A DNA stretch of 64,000 nucleotides from Papiliotrema nemorosa (Eukaryota; Basidiomycota; Tremellomycetes; Tremellales; Rhynchogastremaceae). The notes beneath the pieces are model-generated. The model was not told the origin of the DNA. It was given only the letters and a program-made list of their open reading frames with translations, and did not search any database. The stretch lies in NCBI GenBank assembly GCA_032158125.1, contig JASKOT010000006.1:682001-746000 (forward strand), written 5' to 3'. Shown piece after piece: positions 49,006 through 62,308 of this stretch; position 1 is the first letter of the stretch, and every line of letters starts with the position of its first letter. The translations under genes and the position numbers were made by a program.

Positions 49006-50931
49006 TCAGAATCGCGGGGCATTGAGGATTATGCCCATCAAGCATCCCGCCGAGATCGACGCGACCTGCACCTGATTAGCTGAGAAGACGCACCGCAAAC
49101 CGAGAAAGACTTACCGGGATGGTCAAAACCCAACCCAAAATGACCCAGCCGATCGCCCGCCAGTTGACACCGTTGAAACCGCTGGATACAACACCCACAC
49201 CCATGGTAGCACCAATGATACTGTATGGTGAGTTATCATATCCTGCGTGGTGTGATCATGTACTCACCACATGGTGGTAGACACGGGGATACCGTACTGC
49301 GAGGCCAAAAGAACAGTGATCGAGGCGCCCAGCTCCATCGAGAAACCTCTAGAGGGCGACATCAAGGTGATTCGGTTACCGATGGCAGCCATAATGTTGT
49401 ATCCATATGTGGCGAGACCAATGACGATAAAGGCACCACCGAACGCCAAGATCCAGGTTGGAGTTGGGGTATTGCTTGCGAATCGACCGTTTTGCCAGAT
49501 GTAGTAGACGGCAGCGAAAGGACCGATGGCGTTGGAAACGTCATTGGCACCGTGAGCAAAGGAGTTTGTACATGCCGTCAAGACTTGAAGGAAAGAATAA
49601 AGGTGCTCGGTCTCGTTGGGGTACTGGTTGGATCGTTGGTGCATTTCGGCGAGTCGCGCTTGATCCTTGGTCGTGCCGGCCTCAAGCTGCATTTTGTGAA
49701 TGTCGATAGAGGAACCGTGGAGTAGGCCTTTGAGGAGTTTGTATCGGAAGAAGATGTAGAGGTTTTTAGGCTCGTACCATGCTCCTTCGATGGGGTGGTC
49801 ATCCTTTTCAACCGTGTCGAGCGGAACAGCCGGTTGCTGCCTCTCAGACGAGGGTGATTCTTGGCCGGACGAAGCTCGTTCCGGGTCAGACTTGGTCTCG
49901 ATCTCTCCATGGGTAGAGTTCGCGGCGGTCGCATTGACCGAGGGGAGGACAGCAGTAGTGGGCGCATCGGTTCGACCATGCACTCGGTAGTCGGGAACAA
50001 ATTGCGCACTGGGATCGACCTCGGGAGCCGGTCGTTTCCAGAGCAGAGGACCGTAGAAGAAATGGTACCATCTGATGGTGTGATCTTTCCGAACGACCTT
50101 GCAGTACACGTAAGGAAGCCAGAACAACAGCGACAGTACGGAGATGACGAGGGAGGTCATGGTGATGGCCAATGCGATAGTGCTTCCTGGTAGTTTGTCC
50201 AGCTTTAATTCGGGAGATCCCTTGTACACTACCGCGTCAGTCGATGTCCGCACCTAGTTTCGATAGACTCACCAATAGACATGGTCAAGACGGCAGTGAC
50301 GACAAAAAAGTAGACTGGCGACATGTACATGGCCTTCTTGATGGAGTTCTCCCGGTCGAGGACGGCAAACTTGGTGATGAGATAGACGACCGCTGCGAAA
50401 CCCGCCGCAATGGAAGGAGCGATGGCCATACCTGCCCAAATGGCAGCCAATCCTTTAGATCCGTTCCATCCCCATTGAGGAGCATCCCATCCCGCAGTAG
50501 CGATACCCACACCCATGAGCGCGGAAACAAGGGAGTAGGTGGTGGAGACGGGCCAAGAGTTTCGAGTTGCAATCATCAACCAAGTTGCCGAAGCGACAAG
50601 AGCACAGGTGAATGCCAGCATGGCGACACCGGCGTTGTCCTGGAAGGCGCTGATAGAGATGATACCGTTCTTGATAGTGCCGGCGACTTTGGCCCCGACC
50701 AATACTGCACCTAGGAATTCACATAGCGCAGCAGCGATGACTGCCTGTCGCATGGTGAGGGATCGCGAAGAAACAGAAGTAGCGAAAGAGCTGCCGTCAG
50801 CGGACCGTCACACTCAGCTCGTCGAGCTCGGCTCACTTTGCGACATCGTTTGCACCAATGTTGAACGCGTCAAGAGCAGCGAATAAGAGACATATCGCGA
50901 AGATGTAGTCCCACTGGGGAAGCGCGGCCAT
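49006..50931 (-). CDS. PHO89: Sodium/phosphate symporter, PiT family (Pho89-like)
   Basis: High-affinity inorganic phosphate uptake at the plasma membrane, coupled to Na+ in yeast Pho89. Starts MAALPQWDYIFAICLL at 50931. The two PiT signature repeats are present: FNIGANDVANSFATSVSSRS (rebuilt across the first intron) and SFAHGANDVSNAIGP. Other blocks: ALCEFLGAVLVGAKV, NSWPVSTTYSLVSALMG and the mirrored SQYGIPVSTTM. About 10-12 membrane segments flank a long cytoplasmic loop (~200 residues) that is acidic and Ser/Pro-rich. The last intron joins LTIP to VQVASISAGCLMGIILN, ending APRF. Four or five introns. In yeasts such genes answer to phosphate starvation; no specific site is claimed. Confidence 0.94.
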
Positions 50932-51796
50932 TCTGAAAGTGGTTTCCTTCTGAACTGTCCTTCGATGATATTTTTCTGCTTGACGCCGGATAGGTCGAGC
51001 TTGCTGTGTGAGTCGAGAGTAAGTGTGAAGATGGTCCACAAATGCAGATAAGATACTTATACATGGAATCCTTGTCACTCGCCCTCACGCGAACGTGCCT
51101 TCCATCTCCGCCATAACCACCTGCCCTACCACCCGAAGCACATTGCTCGCTTTTCAGCTCAACTTTTCTTCGAATAATGCCATGAGATTGGACGAGGATC
51201 AAGAACGTGCAGCGATTGAAGACTTTGTACTACTGGTGACAAGGACCTGCCAAGGGTGTGAGTACGCTGGTCAGTCAGGATATCCACCTTGCCAAGGTGT
51301 TTGATGTAAGAGGGGAAAAAGTCTTGTGCTGGTCGTGTGCGCCAGTCGTCCTCGTCTTGCGGTGGAGCTTTTACCGAACCCTCGTTCGGACATGTTACGG
51401 ATGCCAAGCTTGATCAGACTGCTTCCAAGAGGTAGCGCCACGGCGACGACTGGAATCAAGACAGGGTAGGGTGGTGAATGATTCTCCCAAAGTGGCAATA
51501 ACCTTCAGTCTTGGGGGGGGCGTAGGCGCACGTTTGACGGCCAAGCCGCGCACCAAGCCCACCATCAAGCGTTTCAATCGCACATGCATGATCGAAAGGA
51601 TGCTGAACACCGGACAATAATGCTCTTGCAGCACTCCACAAGACTGGGAATGCCTCGATCGAGCGTCGTGAGACCTCCAGGTCCACTGGACCTTGAACAT
51701 ACAACCAGGTTAAGAGTCATGATCCAATAACATACAATGATCAGGTACAGAATAGGTATGATGCGCGATTGCACCTGTGTAGATCCGTTTGTTGAT
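50932..51796. other. Intergenic region upstream of PHO89-like, downstream of TSC2
   Basis: 865 bp. Overlapping minus-strand frames at 51159-51774 include a hydrophobic stretch (PVLIPVVAVALPLG) and a C8 homopolymer near 51515, but no continuous gene model could be made. Confidence 0.4.
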
Positions 51797-54700
51797 CTAC
51801 TTTTCGTCTTCTTTCTTCGGCGGAGGTCGATAGCTAAACAGACGGGTGAAGCTCGTCGTCAGCTACAGCGATGCGCAAAATAGGCTCGACTCACTCTCGA
51901 ACGAGATGCTCTCTCGCCTGAACGTCATCTGCTTCGGGCAGCTCTATCGGCGGCAGCATGGCTCTCAGCCTGTGCATCGCCCTCAATCTCGATCGCCAAC
52001 TTGTAATGTACTCTGCTGATGCAGCGTCTTGAGCGTCCCTGATATGTACAAATCGAGCTGCGAGGTCGGTAGCCAGAAGACTGAATTGTCGAACGAGGAT
52101 TGGCAGAGCCCGTCTCGATACCAGCTTGTGCGCTCCAATAGGCGAAAAGTCGGGTATACCCTCGGCCCGCTGAACGGTCACTTTGAACCAGTCCTCACGA
52201 TCCCAATCTTGCCATCCCTCATCAGTCAACTTGGTCACTGTAGGCGCTTTCCATTCCGTCGCGAAGGAATCTCGAGGTAGATCTTCTTCGCCTGCTCCGG
52301 TGTTGAACGGCGAGATGACAATGTTGATAAAGTTGAACGAGGTCCGGATAGTGTCAAAGGCGAACTCCTTGCCCGAATCATTGTAAACAATCTTGACGTA
52401 ATCGTTCCCGACTAATCGTTTTTTGTTCTCGCGGTTGGGATAGGCGGGAAGGTTGGGCATCATGGTAGGAGTATGGAAGATCATTTGCGAAAGATCGTCC
52501 CACCAAGCATAGGCATACTCACCGTCCGAATCGTTATCTCGATTGAGACCGCCCACAAAGACGTCAACCTGACCTTTGAGCCGTATCAAGCGACCAAGAC
52601 CGGACAAGAAATCGAGATACAGAGGCGTTCCGTCGATATTGCTCAAGATCTCGGTCTCCGTTGTTTGTCCAGGACCTACGTAGAGGATGGCGATCTTGAC
52701 ATTGTCAATGACGGGGGTGTTTTGTATGCCACGCAATGCACGATTGAACTTCTCCTCCGGCGGTACCAATCGACCTCGAGGTGTGTCAAGCGAGGTATTG
52801 GGATATGAGGAGAGAAGTTGGATAGCAAGGTAGCTTGGGTCAACGATGACGTCTTTACGACGTTGGGAAGGAGTCGCGCCCGACCAGATTGAACCGTGCT
52901 GCGAGGTCGCATCGAAAGCGCCCTCTATCGAAGGCTCGCTAGCTTGCACGTTGACGATACCCTCCACGTCTGATGTCTGCTGGTCAGCAATGTTCGATAT
53001 CAGCTAGACATACATCATCGCCCCGTAGTATCATTTTGGGATCCCTGTTGGCCATCAGGACTGCGGGAAGCGAGATCATATCCGCATTCGCTTCCCCAAG
53101 ATCGACCAGAGGCACATTTTCCAATTTGCAGATCACGGCAGTCGTCCCGGTAGGTCTCGTTGTGGTGACTGTTGCCCATCCTGAACGCGGATGACTTGTT
53201 ATTGTGATGATCGCACCGCCAAGTACCCAAGAAGCGGATTTGTTCGTCTCTTCCCCTCCAGACATGACAACGTCGGCCAAAAAGCTCGATGCCGGTTTGG
53301 GGTCGGCGTTGCCGTATGTGTATCTCGCAAGCCAATCGAAGCATACTTCCGCCATTTCATCGATGACTACCCTTTGCGATCGTCCTTTCAGAATCTCTCG
53401 CGTGATCTCGCTGACGAGGTTGGGGCGTTGGGGCAGTCGAAGAGCAAGGAACCAAAGGTAGATGGCAGAGTAGGCCAGGCCGATAACGTGTTGAGATAGG
53501 ATATAGGCCTCTCTCGTTGTCGGGTCACTGATATCCACGGCAGTATCCGATCGAGCGTTGTGTTCCGTGATATACCCTATCGCAACTCGGAAGACGAGTC
53601 GATACTGCTCGTCTGTGAAATTTCGAAAGACATTGGTGTTTTGGCCGAGAGCGATCAGGAACTCCAGAATGTGGACCGCAAGACCGGTTGTGGTCAGGAT
53701 GTTGATCATTGCCCGCATGATCTCCGTCAAATTTCGACTGACCGACTGCTCTAGCTCGTACACCGCAAGAGTCAGAGCCTGTAAGCACGGCTTGGCAATC
53801 TGTTCCTTGCCTTGGAGACCTGCCATGAATGCCTGTACCAACCCGTCCTGCTCCAATCGCGTCAAGACTCCTCGATAAGAGATCAAGATCGAAAGTGACT
53901 GGTAGGCTGCGGCGTTGATATCGGCGCGTTTGATGAACGATGGAATATTGAAACGACGCTCCCACGGGGCACCACCACCCAGCACGCCAACCGATAAAAC
54001 CTCCAGCAGGGATCGCACCTCCTTAGTTGCTCTGCTACCGTGGAAGAATAGCTTGTTAGATAGCTGCAATGGCAGGAATGTGAACACAAAAGAGACCAGC
54101 TCCCAGTCGTGGCCTCGCAGAATGCCATTCAAGACTCGTAAATACTCGGACACCGGTAGCCAAACTCCTTCGACGGGCGGAGCGGCAGGATCCTTGAGAG
54201 ACGGATGATTTGGGTCATAGGTCAACAGACCTTCGCTAGGAAGCGAGTCCTTAGGCAACTCAAATGTGAGCTCGTCCGGGACTCGCCATAAGGGATTGTA
54301 CGAGGGATCGGCGCCTCGTATGACGGGTGCTTTGGATCGACTGCGGCTCCGAGTCGATGGGTCCGCTTGCGAACGAGATGTACGACCTCTATCGTCGTCG
54401 GTGGCCCGCGCAGATGTTCTGGCAGATCGTCGAGCTGTCTCGTCCAGCTCAGCCTTCTCGGTTTCAACTGTCCGCTTGAGTACAGCAGCGTAGGGAGCGA
54501 TGACGTATTCGAGACCATGTTTGATGTATATTCTGTGTTTGCTATCGGCACGAAGTCGAACGAGGAATTGGAGGATCGCAAGACGAGCCCGTGGACATCG
54601 GGCCGGGACCTTGACGACAGGGTTTTGCTGATCGTCTGTCATGGGATATAACAGACTCAAGAGGTCGCGATATACTGCTATACACCTCGAAGAAGCCGGT

Positions 54701-57700
54701 GTACGGAAGGAGATTTGGGTGGAGACGAGGGAATGCGGAGGGGCGAAAGCCATACGGAAAAACATCGCAATCAGTGCGTTGACAGCGTACAGGGATCGAC
54801 AATCTGTATGTGGCGTCGGGACTGGACTCTCGCTGCTTGGTGTCGGAGCAATGGTCGGCGTGTCCTCGCCGGAGGGCGAAGTAATGGCTGATATAGAAGG
54901 CAGGTCCCTCGTATGGCGTGGCGGCGACAGAGCCTCGACGATGCCTCGCAGACCTGATGGACCCTCGCGCGAGCGCGTCGAGGACCGCCTTTCAACAGTT
55001 GCGCCTTCCCGAGGACCTTCGCGACCGCCTACCGAGGAGTGATTGGACGGATGGGCATGATGACCGGAGCGAGCGCGGCTCTCCTTGCAGGCGGTCTGAG
55101 TCGCCAATCGAGCAATCAGAGTCCGCACAGCGTCAAAGCTTCCTCCCGAAGCTGCCGCATCAGCTTCCGGACCGGGCAAAGACCCTGCGTCATCCTGATC
55201 GTTTTCTGCCGGACGCTTAGCGCGAGCTTCCCGCCTCTGCTCGTCACGCTCCATGGTCTCCGCTACAATGGCGTTCACCAGGACCGCAAGGACTTCTCTA
55301 ACGAACTCTTCATCCTGATCCTCCTGCAGAACGGTTTCCAAGAACGGCACCAAAGCCTTATCGACGAGCTCGATGCGATGTTCCGGAAGATCCTCAGCAT
55401 ACTTATAGACATCCTGAAAGACCAGTGCCATGACTTTTCTTCGGATGGCTGGAGGACTTGTTGCTGGTAAATAGAATGCCTTGAGCAGTTTCCAAATGTT
55501 GACGATCCAATTGGTCGCGAATGGTAGACAGAGACATTCCCTTTGGTAAAAGTCGATGACATATCCTGCGTACTCCTCGTCAAGATGCTGAGGGAATTGA
55601 AGCAGCAAATCGATGTACTTGGGGTGGAAAAACAGCGGCGCAGTGTTGCTCGCAGGGTATAGCTTACCCAGGGCTTGCGGGAGATGATGGATGATCGTTT
55701 CGAACAGATTGTGAAGGGGGCTGTCGTTGTCTGCATGTTCTGTCGGTTTGTGTGTAGCACTGGAGGAATGAGCCAACTTGACCAATGTAAGAAATGGCGA
55801 GCTCACCTCATTGCTACGGGCAACGCACCACGCAAGAGATCGCAAGCGGTAGATCCCTCTGTCCACACATCTCCACTGACCGGAGCGTCGCCACTACTCG
55901 CAGCATTCTCTAACCAGTACAGATGGTCTTGCAGAAGCGCCAAAATCTCGAAATCGACAGGTTGCCATCGAGATCGATCGGTTACTTGGTCGTCGCCTAC
56001 GAAGCGTGAGGTGGACTGCGCAGCACGGAGGTATGGCCCCAAAGAGGAGTGGGCACCAGTGGCTGTGGAAATGTCACCGCTGGCCGAGGCGTTCAAATGG
56101 TGAAATAGACTTCTTGACGCACTGAATGTCAGTAAAGGCTAGGTACACACGACCATGTCAGACTTACACGACTGCGCCACGAGCTACTTTGCGATCGACT
56201 TCTGGAACATTGGCCGGAAGCGACAACTTTCCTTCCAGAATGATATGTAGCACCAGTTCTCCCCGTCTGCCGCCTTTCGGCGATAGCATTACGTGCAAGA
56301 CATCGTACAAGGCATTCCATGCCGTCTCCTGGACGTGCTCCGTTTCGTCTTGACCGAAGCAAAGACATAGGAAGATCAACATATCCTCGAACAGCTTGTC
56401 TGTCAAGGATCCCTCTTCGACCAAGTCGTCTAAAAACGAGCAGATCATAGACAATGGACGAGTCCATCGAGCTTCTGCAGTTGCAAACTGGCGCGGGCGA
56501 GCCGGAGTTGGGGTTCCAAAAGAGGATCCAGTGTCTTTGCGGCTCGAGCGACTCGATGCGATAGATTGTCTGAGGACCGGTTCAAATCCCAATGCGCCAA
56601 CCGGTGGAGAAGAGATGACAGATGCAACAGGCGAGGTCCGCTTTGGAGCCTGATGGAAGATGTCCTCGTCGGGTACTAAAGACGTACATGCGGCGATCCC
56701 GGCGACGGCGACGTCAATGACGGGTTTGATGACCTTCGCGATATCTTCTGACGAGAAGAGCGCGATGTGCAAGAGTGTCATCGGTCGCAACAAGTCTACG
56801 ATGGCAATGACTACTTCGCAGGCATTGGGCTGAGGTAAGGTAAGATCGGGTTACAGCAGGAATGCGCGTGACTCACCTTCGTCTCCCATTCATCTTTCCT
56901 AGTGCACCATGCAGCAAACTCCTCAGTAACCCCTTCTAGAGCGCGCAAGAGCCATCCTACGATGCCATCGAGACCTGCGACTTGAGATCCATTCTTGGTC
57001 AATGCCTTCAGGGCTCCAACCTCCACGTAAACCGCTTCGATATGGGCACTGGGCGACGTTGATCGGGAGGGCGCTGTGATGAGCTTGTAAAGAGAGACGA
57101 CATTGATCAGATCCGGTAGTGCCATATCGGGCTTCGTAGCGAAGTATGCTGGAGGATAGGTGGCTATGAGAGCAGCTAATAATCGGATCGCTGCACTGCG
57201 TAAAGCAGTCTCCGTCTTTGCGTTGGCAAAGGCAGCTGCCCGGACGTAGAGGGTCCTGATGTCTTCGAAAGTGATCGAGTCAGGCAGTTCTCGAGCGACG
57301 TTGGAGAAAATATCGTCCGAGGTCGGAATGAGACCGGCGAGATGTGATGCTGTCGAATTGACGATTTCCGCCAGATGACCCATTTGCTCATTTTCCACCT
57401 GCATCGATTCTATAGCTGCATGCAAGTCGAAAGGAAGAGGACTCGGGGACCTCCTGGCAGCGTCGTTCACGCCCACGGTCGGTAACGCCAGACTCGCCGA
57501 ACCGGATTTGGGCGATAAGATCTCATCGAGAGCCCTTCCTTGATGCTGAGCCTGATTCGTTGCATGCGCTTTTGTGGTCGAAGTCTGAGCGGGAGCCGCA
57601 GAGCGCTTGCTGCCTCCAAAGAGACCCATGAAGTATCCATGGGCAGAGGGTTGATGCGAATGGGAGTTGGATGAAGAGGAAGATCCCGGGGGACGGTCTT

Positions 57701-57722
57701 TCGACCTTTCCCGCTCGGTCAT
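51797..57722 (-). CDS. TSC2: Tuberin (TSC2), Rheb GTPase-activating protein
   Basis: GAP for the small GTPase Rheb and so a negative regulator of TORC1. Starts MTERERSKDRPPG at 57722; the N-terminal ~60 residues are Ser/His-rich. A very long alpha-helical repeat region follows, with FDLHAAIESMQVENEQM and NALYDVLHVMLSPKGGRRGE and a Ser/Arg-rich disordered insert near 54900-55050. The C-terminal RapGAP domain holds KIAILYVGPGQTTETEIL, YLDFLSGLGRLIRLKGQ, YAWWDDLSQMIFHTPTMMP and the asparagine thumb in KKRLVGNDYVKIVYNDSG, with FNFINIVISPF after it. The protein ends RPPPKKEDEK. About 1,800 residues, like animal tuberin; six or seven introns. Divergent from COA6. Confidence 0.93.
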
Positions 57723-58262
57723 AAGATACGTTGGAGGCGGTATGTTGGGCGTCCCGATGGGTCCAGAGATTGGTAGGATCGGGAAGCGATACGGGAATAC
57801 CGCTTCCGGTATCGACGAGTCTTCTGGAGACAGTCGGGGATGAGTGCCTACGGATGTCGGTGCTCGACCTCAGCTGACAATACGAGACGGCTCACCGACG
57901 TGACTACCTGTGCTGAATCCTGCTGATTACCTTGGAAGATGCTTCATTACGAGTGAACCAAGAGCTGAGGATATGCGTAGCAGTTCTGTCGTGCTGTGTC
58001 GATGCGATGTGTATAGGTGCTGCAAGGGTCGAAAGAGGAGGGCCGGCAGAGATAGGAACATGTCGCATTAGCATTACAATAATGACGACAGGGGAGACAG
58101 GTTCACCATTAGCGGCGATCCCCGCTTTGATTACAAAAGGGCCCACTTTCCACCCCTGCTGATTACAAAACGGTGTCAAGCATTTGTCACTGCCGTTCCG
58201 TTCGATTATACAACGGACGATTCTTCCTCGCAACCTGTACATCACTTGCACGACCATCAAAT
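57723..58262. promoter_or_regulatory. Divergent promoter region TSC2 / COA6
   Basis: 540 bp between divergent start codons. The COA6-proximal part has three related GATTAxAxAA elements, annotated separately. Confidence 0.45.
58128..58216 (+). repeat. Three related TGATTACAAAAxGG elements upstream of COA6
   Basis: TGATTACAAAAGG at 58128-58140, TGATTACAAAACGG at 58160-58173 and a diverged CGATTATACAACGG at 58203-58216. All are in direct orientation within 140 bp of the COA6 start codon. Confidence 0.55.
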
Positions 58263-58672
58263 ATGGTATTCGGGTTCGGTTCGTCCTCTTCTACCGCTTC
58301 GTCCTCCACAGCCACAGCTCTTCCTGACGGCGCACCTCCCGCGCCGACCCGCGAAGAACGTCGGAAATGTTGGGCCGCTCGAGATTCATATTTCGGCTGT
58401 CTGGATAAGAACAACATTATCATCGCCGGCGAAGAGTCCAAGAATCCCGATAGGTCAGATATCAAAGGTGGTGGACCCATATGCAAGGTGGAGCGTGAGG
58501 CGTACAACCAAGATTGTGCCAAAGCATGGGTGAGACCTGCCCATCCTTGCTCGATCCCGTCTGACTCTAGGTCGACTACTTTAACAAGCGTAGAATACTC
58601 GACGCTCGACAAAGAATGTCTTTGCAGGTAGCAGCGGAACAGGGCGTCAAGGTCCCGGAATATAAACGATAG
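58263..58672 (+). CDS. COA6: Cytochrome c oxidase assembly factor 6
   Basis: Small intermembrane-space protein that helps deliver copper to Cox2 via Sco/Cox12. The 16-aa start MVFGFGSSSSTASSST is followed by a Pro/Ala stretch and then REERRKCWAARDSYFGC, a C-x9-C motif, and CKVEREAYNQDC, C-x10-C, the distinctive twin-cysteine pattern of COA6. An intron after KAW joins to VDYFNKRRILDARQ. The end reads VAAEQGVKVPEYKR. About 120 residues. Residues DKNNIIIAGEESKNPDRS between the motifs are longer than in animals, as usual in fungi. Confidence 0.9.
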
Positions 58673-58798
58673 AAGACGCCTTCAAAGCTTCAATGGCATT
58701 ACAGCATTATCATTACGTGTAAATCGTGTACAACTACCGATCGATTTTAGATCGAGCATCCCATGCAAGAAATCACCATTCCATCCAATATATCCCTT

Positions 58799-61700
58799 TC
58801 ACTTCAGCGGATCAAAGTCGTCCCACCCGCCAGCCGATCCAAAGCTTCCCATTGCCGGCTGAGTTGCCTTTGTTGGCTGCATCAAACCGCTTGACCATCC
58901 CGGAGGCGGTTTGACTGTCGGCTGTAAAGGTTGAGCCGGCTGCATCGATGCTTGCATCGCAGGGGTCTGGCGAACGGGCTGCGGGATAGGCTGACTGAAA
59001 GAATATGACGGGGTCGATGTAGCCTGGACAGTAGGAGGTTGAGGAGACAGTGAGATGTTGTAATTCGGTGCGACAGGACCTGAGGTGAAAGTCGCTCGTT
59101 GTGAAGTGCTTGTCACAGATGTCGGCTGCATAGTCGGAAAGGCTGTCGACGAGGATGGGCGAGATGGCTGCATAGCCACCTGAGGGCTGGATCTGGGTGG
59201 TGATGTTGCAGCGAAAGCAGCGGAGTTAAAGGTCGATGCGGGAACGGCGCGAGCCTTCAGTCTCGAGGAACCTGACGTAGCAGACCGCATGGACGGCTGA
59301 TTGGGTGGTTGAGGAGACGCAGGCATGGAAGGGTACGAGGTTCCGGTATTTTGAGCAGCTATACCCAAAGAGGGGAAGGTGTTCGACTGAATGTGAGCTG
59401 TCTTATTTTTCGGAAGGCATTTCTGCTCACCAAAGCTGTATCTGCATCACTGTTGGCCCAGCCATCCATATCCCATGGATCAGCTGTCACATGGGCTAAT
59501 GGATTAGGCGTGCCAGTTTGTCCTTTGACGAGCGACTCGAAGTCGACCTCGCCGTTTCCGTTTCCATTGAGCTCAAACGCTGTACCACTGGCAAGGTGAT
59601 TGGCAAATGAGGCGCTCTGTTGCTCTATACGGCGAACATCGCGGAGGTGGACAGTATGCTCTTGCTCAACACGCTGCCCAAGCGCTTTGATAACGCTAAA
59701 ACGGTTAGTCACGGTGTTCGCCATTCACGTCGGGCTGACTCACGTCATGAAGTGACCAAACTGGTCAGCGTTTAACACTTCGCTGTCAGCGTCTGTGCTC
59801 TCGCCTCGGTGGACAACATACGTGGTCCCATTGACATTGCCCATAATTGTGGGAGGACCAAGGTAGCTATTGCTTCTCGATCCACTTTTGCACCCATCGC
59901 CTCATGAACGCCCAATGTAGCCATCTACCATCAGCATAATGCCAAACCATAAGCACCAGCACGGACCATGACGGCGGGTTCTAAGATTAGCTTTGGGAGC
60001 GAGGGAGAGCCGAGTAACGCTTACCTTTCGTCTTGATTTTCGCAAGCAACGGAACGAGCTTAGTGGTCAATGTGGCCTGGACCGATTAGCAAAGGCTTAG
60101 CGAATTGAAAACCCCGGTTTACTTGCCTTGTCAAGTGTCTTGACCATCGCACGGAAACACTCGAGGGTTTGTACCTTGACCGACAGTATTCTTGTCCTGG
60201 TGAAGAGCATCTGTCATCAGCTGAAAGACTCGTTCTCCACGCAGAATGATACTCACTGCGACCTTGACCAGGAGAACGTTATGAACTGTTCCGTAGTCGA
60301 GTATCTCGGTCAGGTGGGGTACGCTTTTCAGCACCTTCTCTTGTACCCCCTGATGCTCGGATTCAATCGAATTGTAGATCAAGGGCATAACATCTGTGTA
60401 TGAGTTGTCATTTCGCCATTTTGGGCTTACTTTCTCGGAAGATTGCGGGTATTGTCTTGTTCTCGAAGAGGTCGAGGTGATCGAGGAGTGCTACCATCAG
60501 CCATCATTTATGATTCTGGGCTCACTGAGCATATTCTGTGGAGGATCGGTCATGGCGAACAGAGGTTGAAGTTTGGGCAGGACTGTGGTGAATTCCTCTT
60601 GCGAGAGAGTTTTCGAAATTTCGAACACGTTGGGTAGTAGGAAAGGCAGTAGATATGGGTCTTTCATCTGATTTTTAGCAAGATTCTGACAGTTCGGAAT
60701 GTTGCTGACCTCCTCAAGCAAGCTAGGCAATATCTTGCTCCTCCGCAGACGATCAGAGAATGAGGGCAACACCCTCACCAGACCGCGAAGGAAGGTGGCC
60801 TTCTCCTCTCTTGGCTTTGACGCAAAAGTAGTTGGATCTAGAAAGTTCAAGGTGGATATAGCTAGGGACGAGAAGAAGGAATGAGAGGGTAGAGATGCAA
60901 CACTGAGACGATTGGAGGGGTGTCGTGTGATCAAGCGCGGCAGAAGATCTGTTCCATGAGCTTCACAAAACACGACGGCAAGCATCGACTCACCTCGAAG
61001 CTCCTGACTACACCTGTCCCACTTGGATCCGCTCATCCAGTCCCGCCTGACCAGACTGCCCTCGGCATGGTCCCGCAAGCTCTGCATTGAGCCTCGATTG
61101 ACAAACGGCGGTTTTCCGCCCATGTGCACCGCGAACAAGACACATCCAAGCGAGTACATGTCATTGGCCGGGGATAGTGTCGAGTCCAAGGCGTACTCTG
61201 GAGCGAGGTAGTCCATCTTCCATTGAACTTGTGGAGGTAACCGATTGTCGTGTTCTGGATACACATATTTGGACGGCGATCCGTCGGGTTTGGATATTGG
61301 CGTAATCAAGCTCAGTCCGGACAATTTCCAGTCTCCCTACAGATGATTAGCAATAGCTGAGAAGGGTTCGAGATAGCGCACCTTTGCGTTGATGAGGATC
61401 GCATCCGGCGACAGGTTAAGATGGACCATCTTGGCCTGTTGATGTAGAAACGCCAGTCCTTTTGCGATTTGAAGCGTCCCCTTTTGGATTTCCGTCTCGT
61501 CCAGGTCTATCTCCGTGCTCAGCTCAGCAGTTGGTGGTCTCCCATGTCCATTCTTTCGAGCACTCGTTGCTGTTGATAAGATCGTCCCGAGGGAGGAAGT
61601 GATTGTTTCCGTTACGAATGTCAATTCCGACCTGGTCTCCTCTAATGGTTCCACCATGTGCAGTATATCTGGATGCCGCAGGCGTGACAAAGAAGTGGCC

Positions 61701-62052
61701 TGATCATCAGTCGCCGTAAGGAGAGAACCCCGCTACTCTGACATACCTCCTTCTTGAGCTGTTCCACGATCCATTCTCGGCTCTGGGTCGCAGTCATGTT
61801 CATCCCGTCCCCTTTGACCCCGTCCAACACCTTCTTTTCGAAGATCCACACGCTCACATCTTTGTTTGTGGTTTTGTGTGTCGCTCTGACCACCTTCCAG
61901 AGACCCACAGTGACCGCCTTGGCGGAAGACGTGCTCCCTGTCGCAGGAAGATTGGTAGATGAGCTCGCAGGAGACGGTCCAGCGGATGTGTGCAGCGTAT
62001 ATGCGGACAAGGAGGATGATTTCCCAAAGAGATTCGATGCTACCGCAAACAT
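58799..62052 (-). CDS. SCY1: Scy1-like pseudokinase (SCYL2-type)
   Basis: Predicted clathrin-associated trafficking pseudokinase. Starts MFAVASNLFGKSSSLSAY. An N-terminal kinase-like domain has WKVVRATHKTTNKDVSVWIF. The catalytic loop is HLNLSPDAI instead of HRD-type, and the metal-binding DFG is replaced by WKLSGL, so no phosphotransfer is expected. The APE-like site is DYLAPEYAL. HEAT-like repeats follow (LPSLLEEMKDPYLLPFLLP, VPHLTEILDYGTVHNVLLVK, LVPLLAKIKTKEPAVM). The C-terminal ~300 residues are Pro/Ser/Gln-rich and disordered, ending GGWDDFDPLK, with DPWDMDGW: W-x-x-F/W type motifs that suit adaptor binding. About 880 residues; ten or more introns. SCYL2 versus SCYL1 is by overall pattern. 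Confidence 0.88.
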
Positions 62053-62308
62053 CTTGCTCAGTGCTCCTGCGCTATATGAGCCCGGGAAGGGGGGTGTTAT
62101 GTGTATGAACAAGTATATCCGTCTGTGAATAGGTCGTGCGCTCAAAGGGAGTGTCGCGTTTCGAGGTGGTTGGGTGGCAAAGTTTCAGGTTCACCTATGA
62201 CCATTGGCCGGGCAACACATCCGGGTTATAGAGGAGAGAGTGCATAGCAAGAGGGCCCAGAAATATACCAGAGACGACGGAAAAGACACTACAGAAGCCC
62301 TATCAGCA

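Noticed and set aside
51159..51774. Possible small membrane protein gene on the minus strand
   Set aside because: A hydrophobic stretch and mitochondria-like basic segment exist, but they lie in different frames around a C8 run and no GT-AG model joins them.
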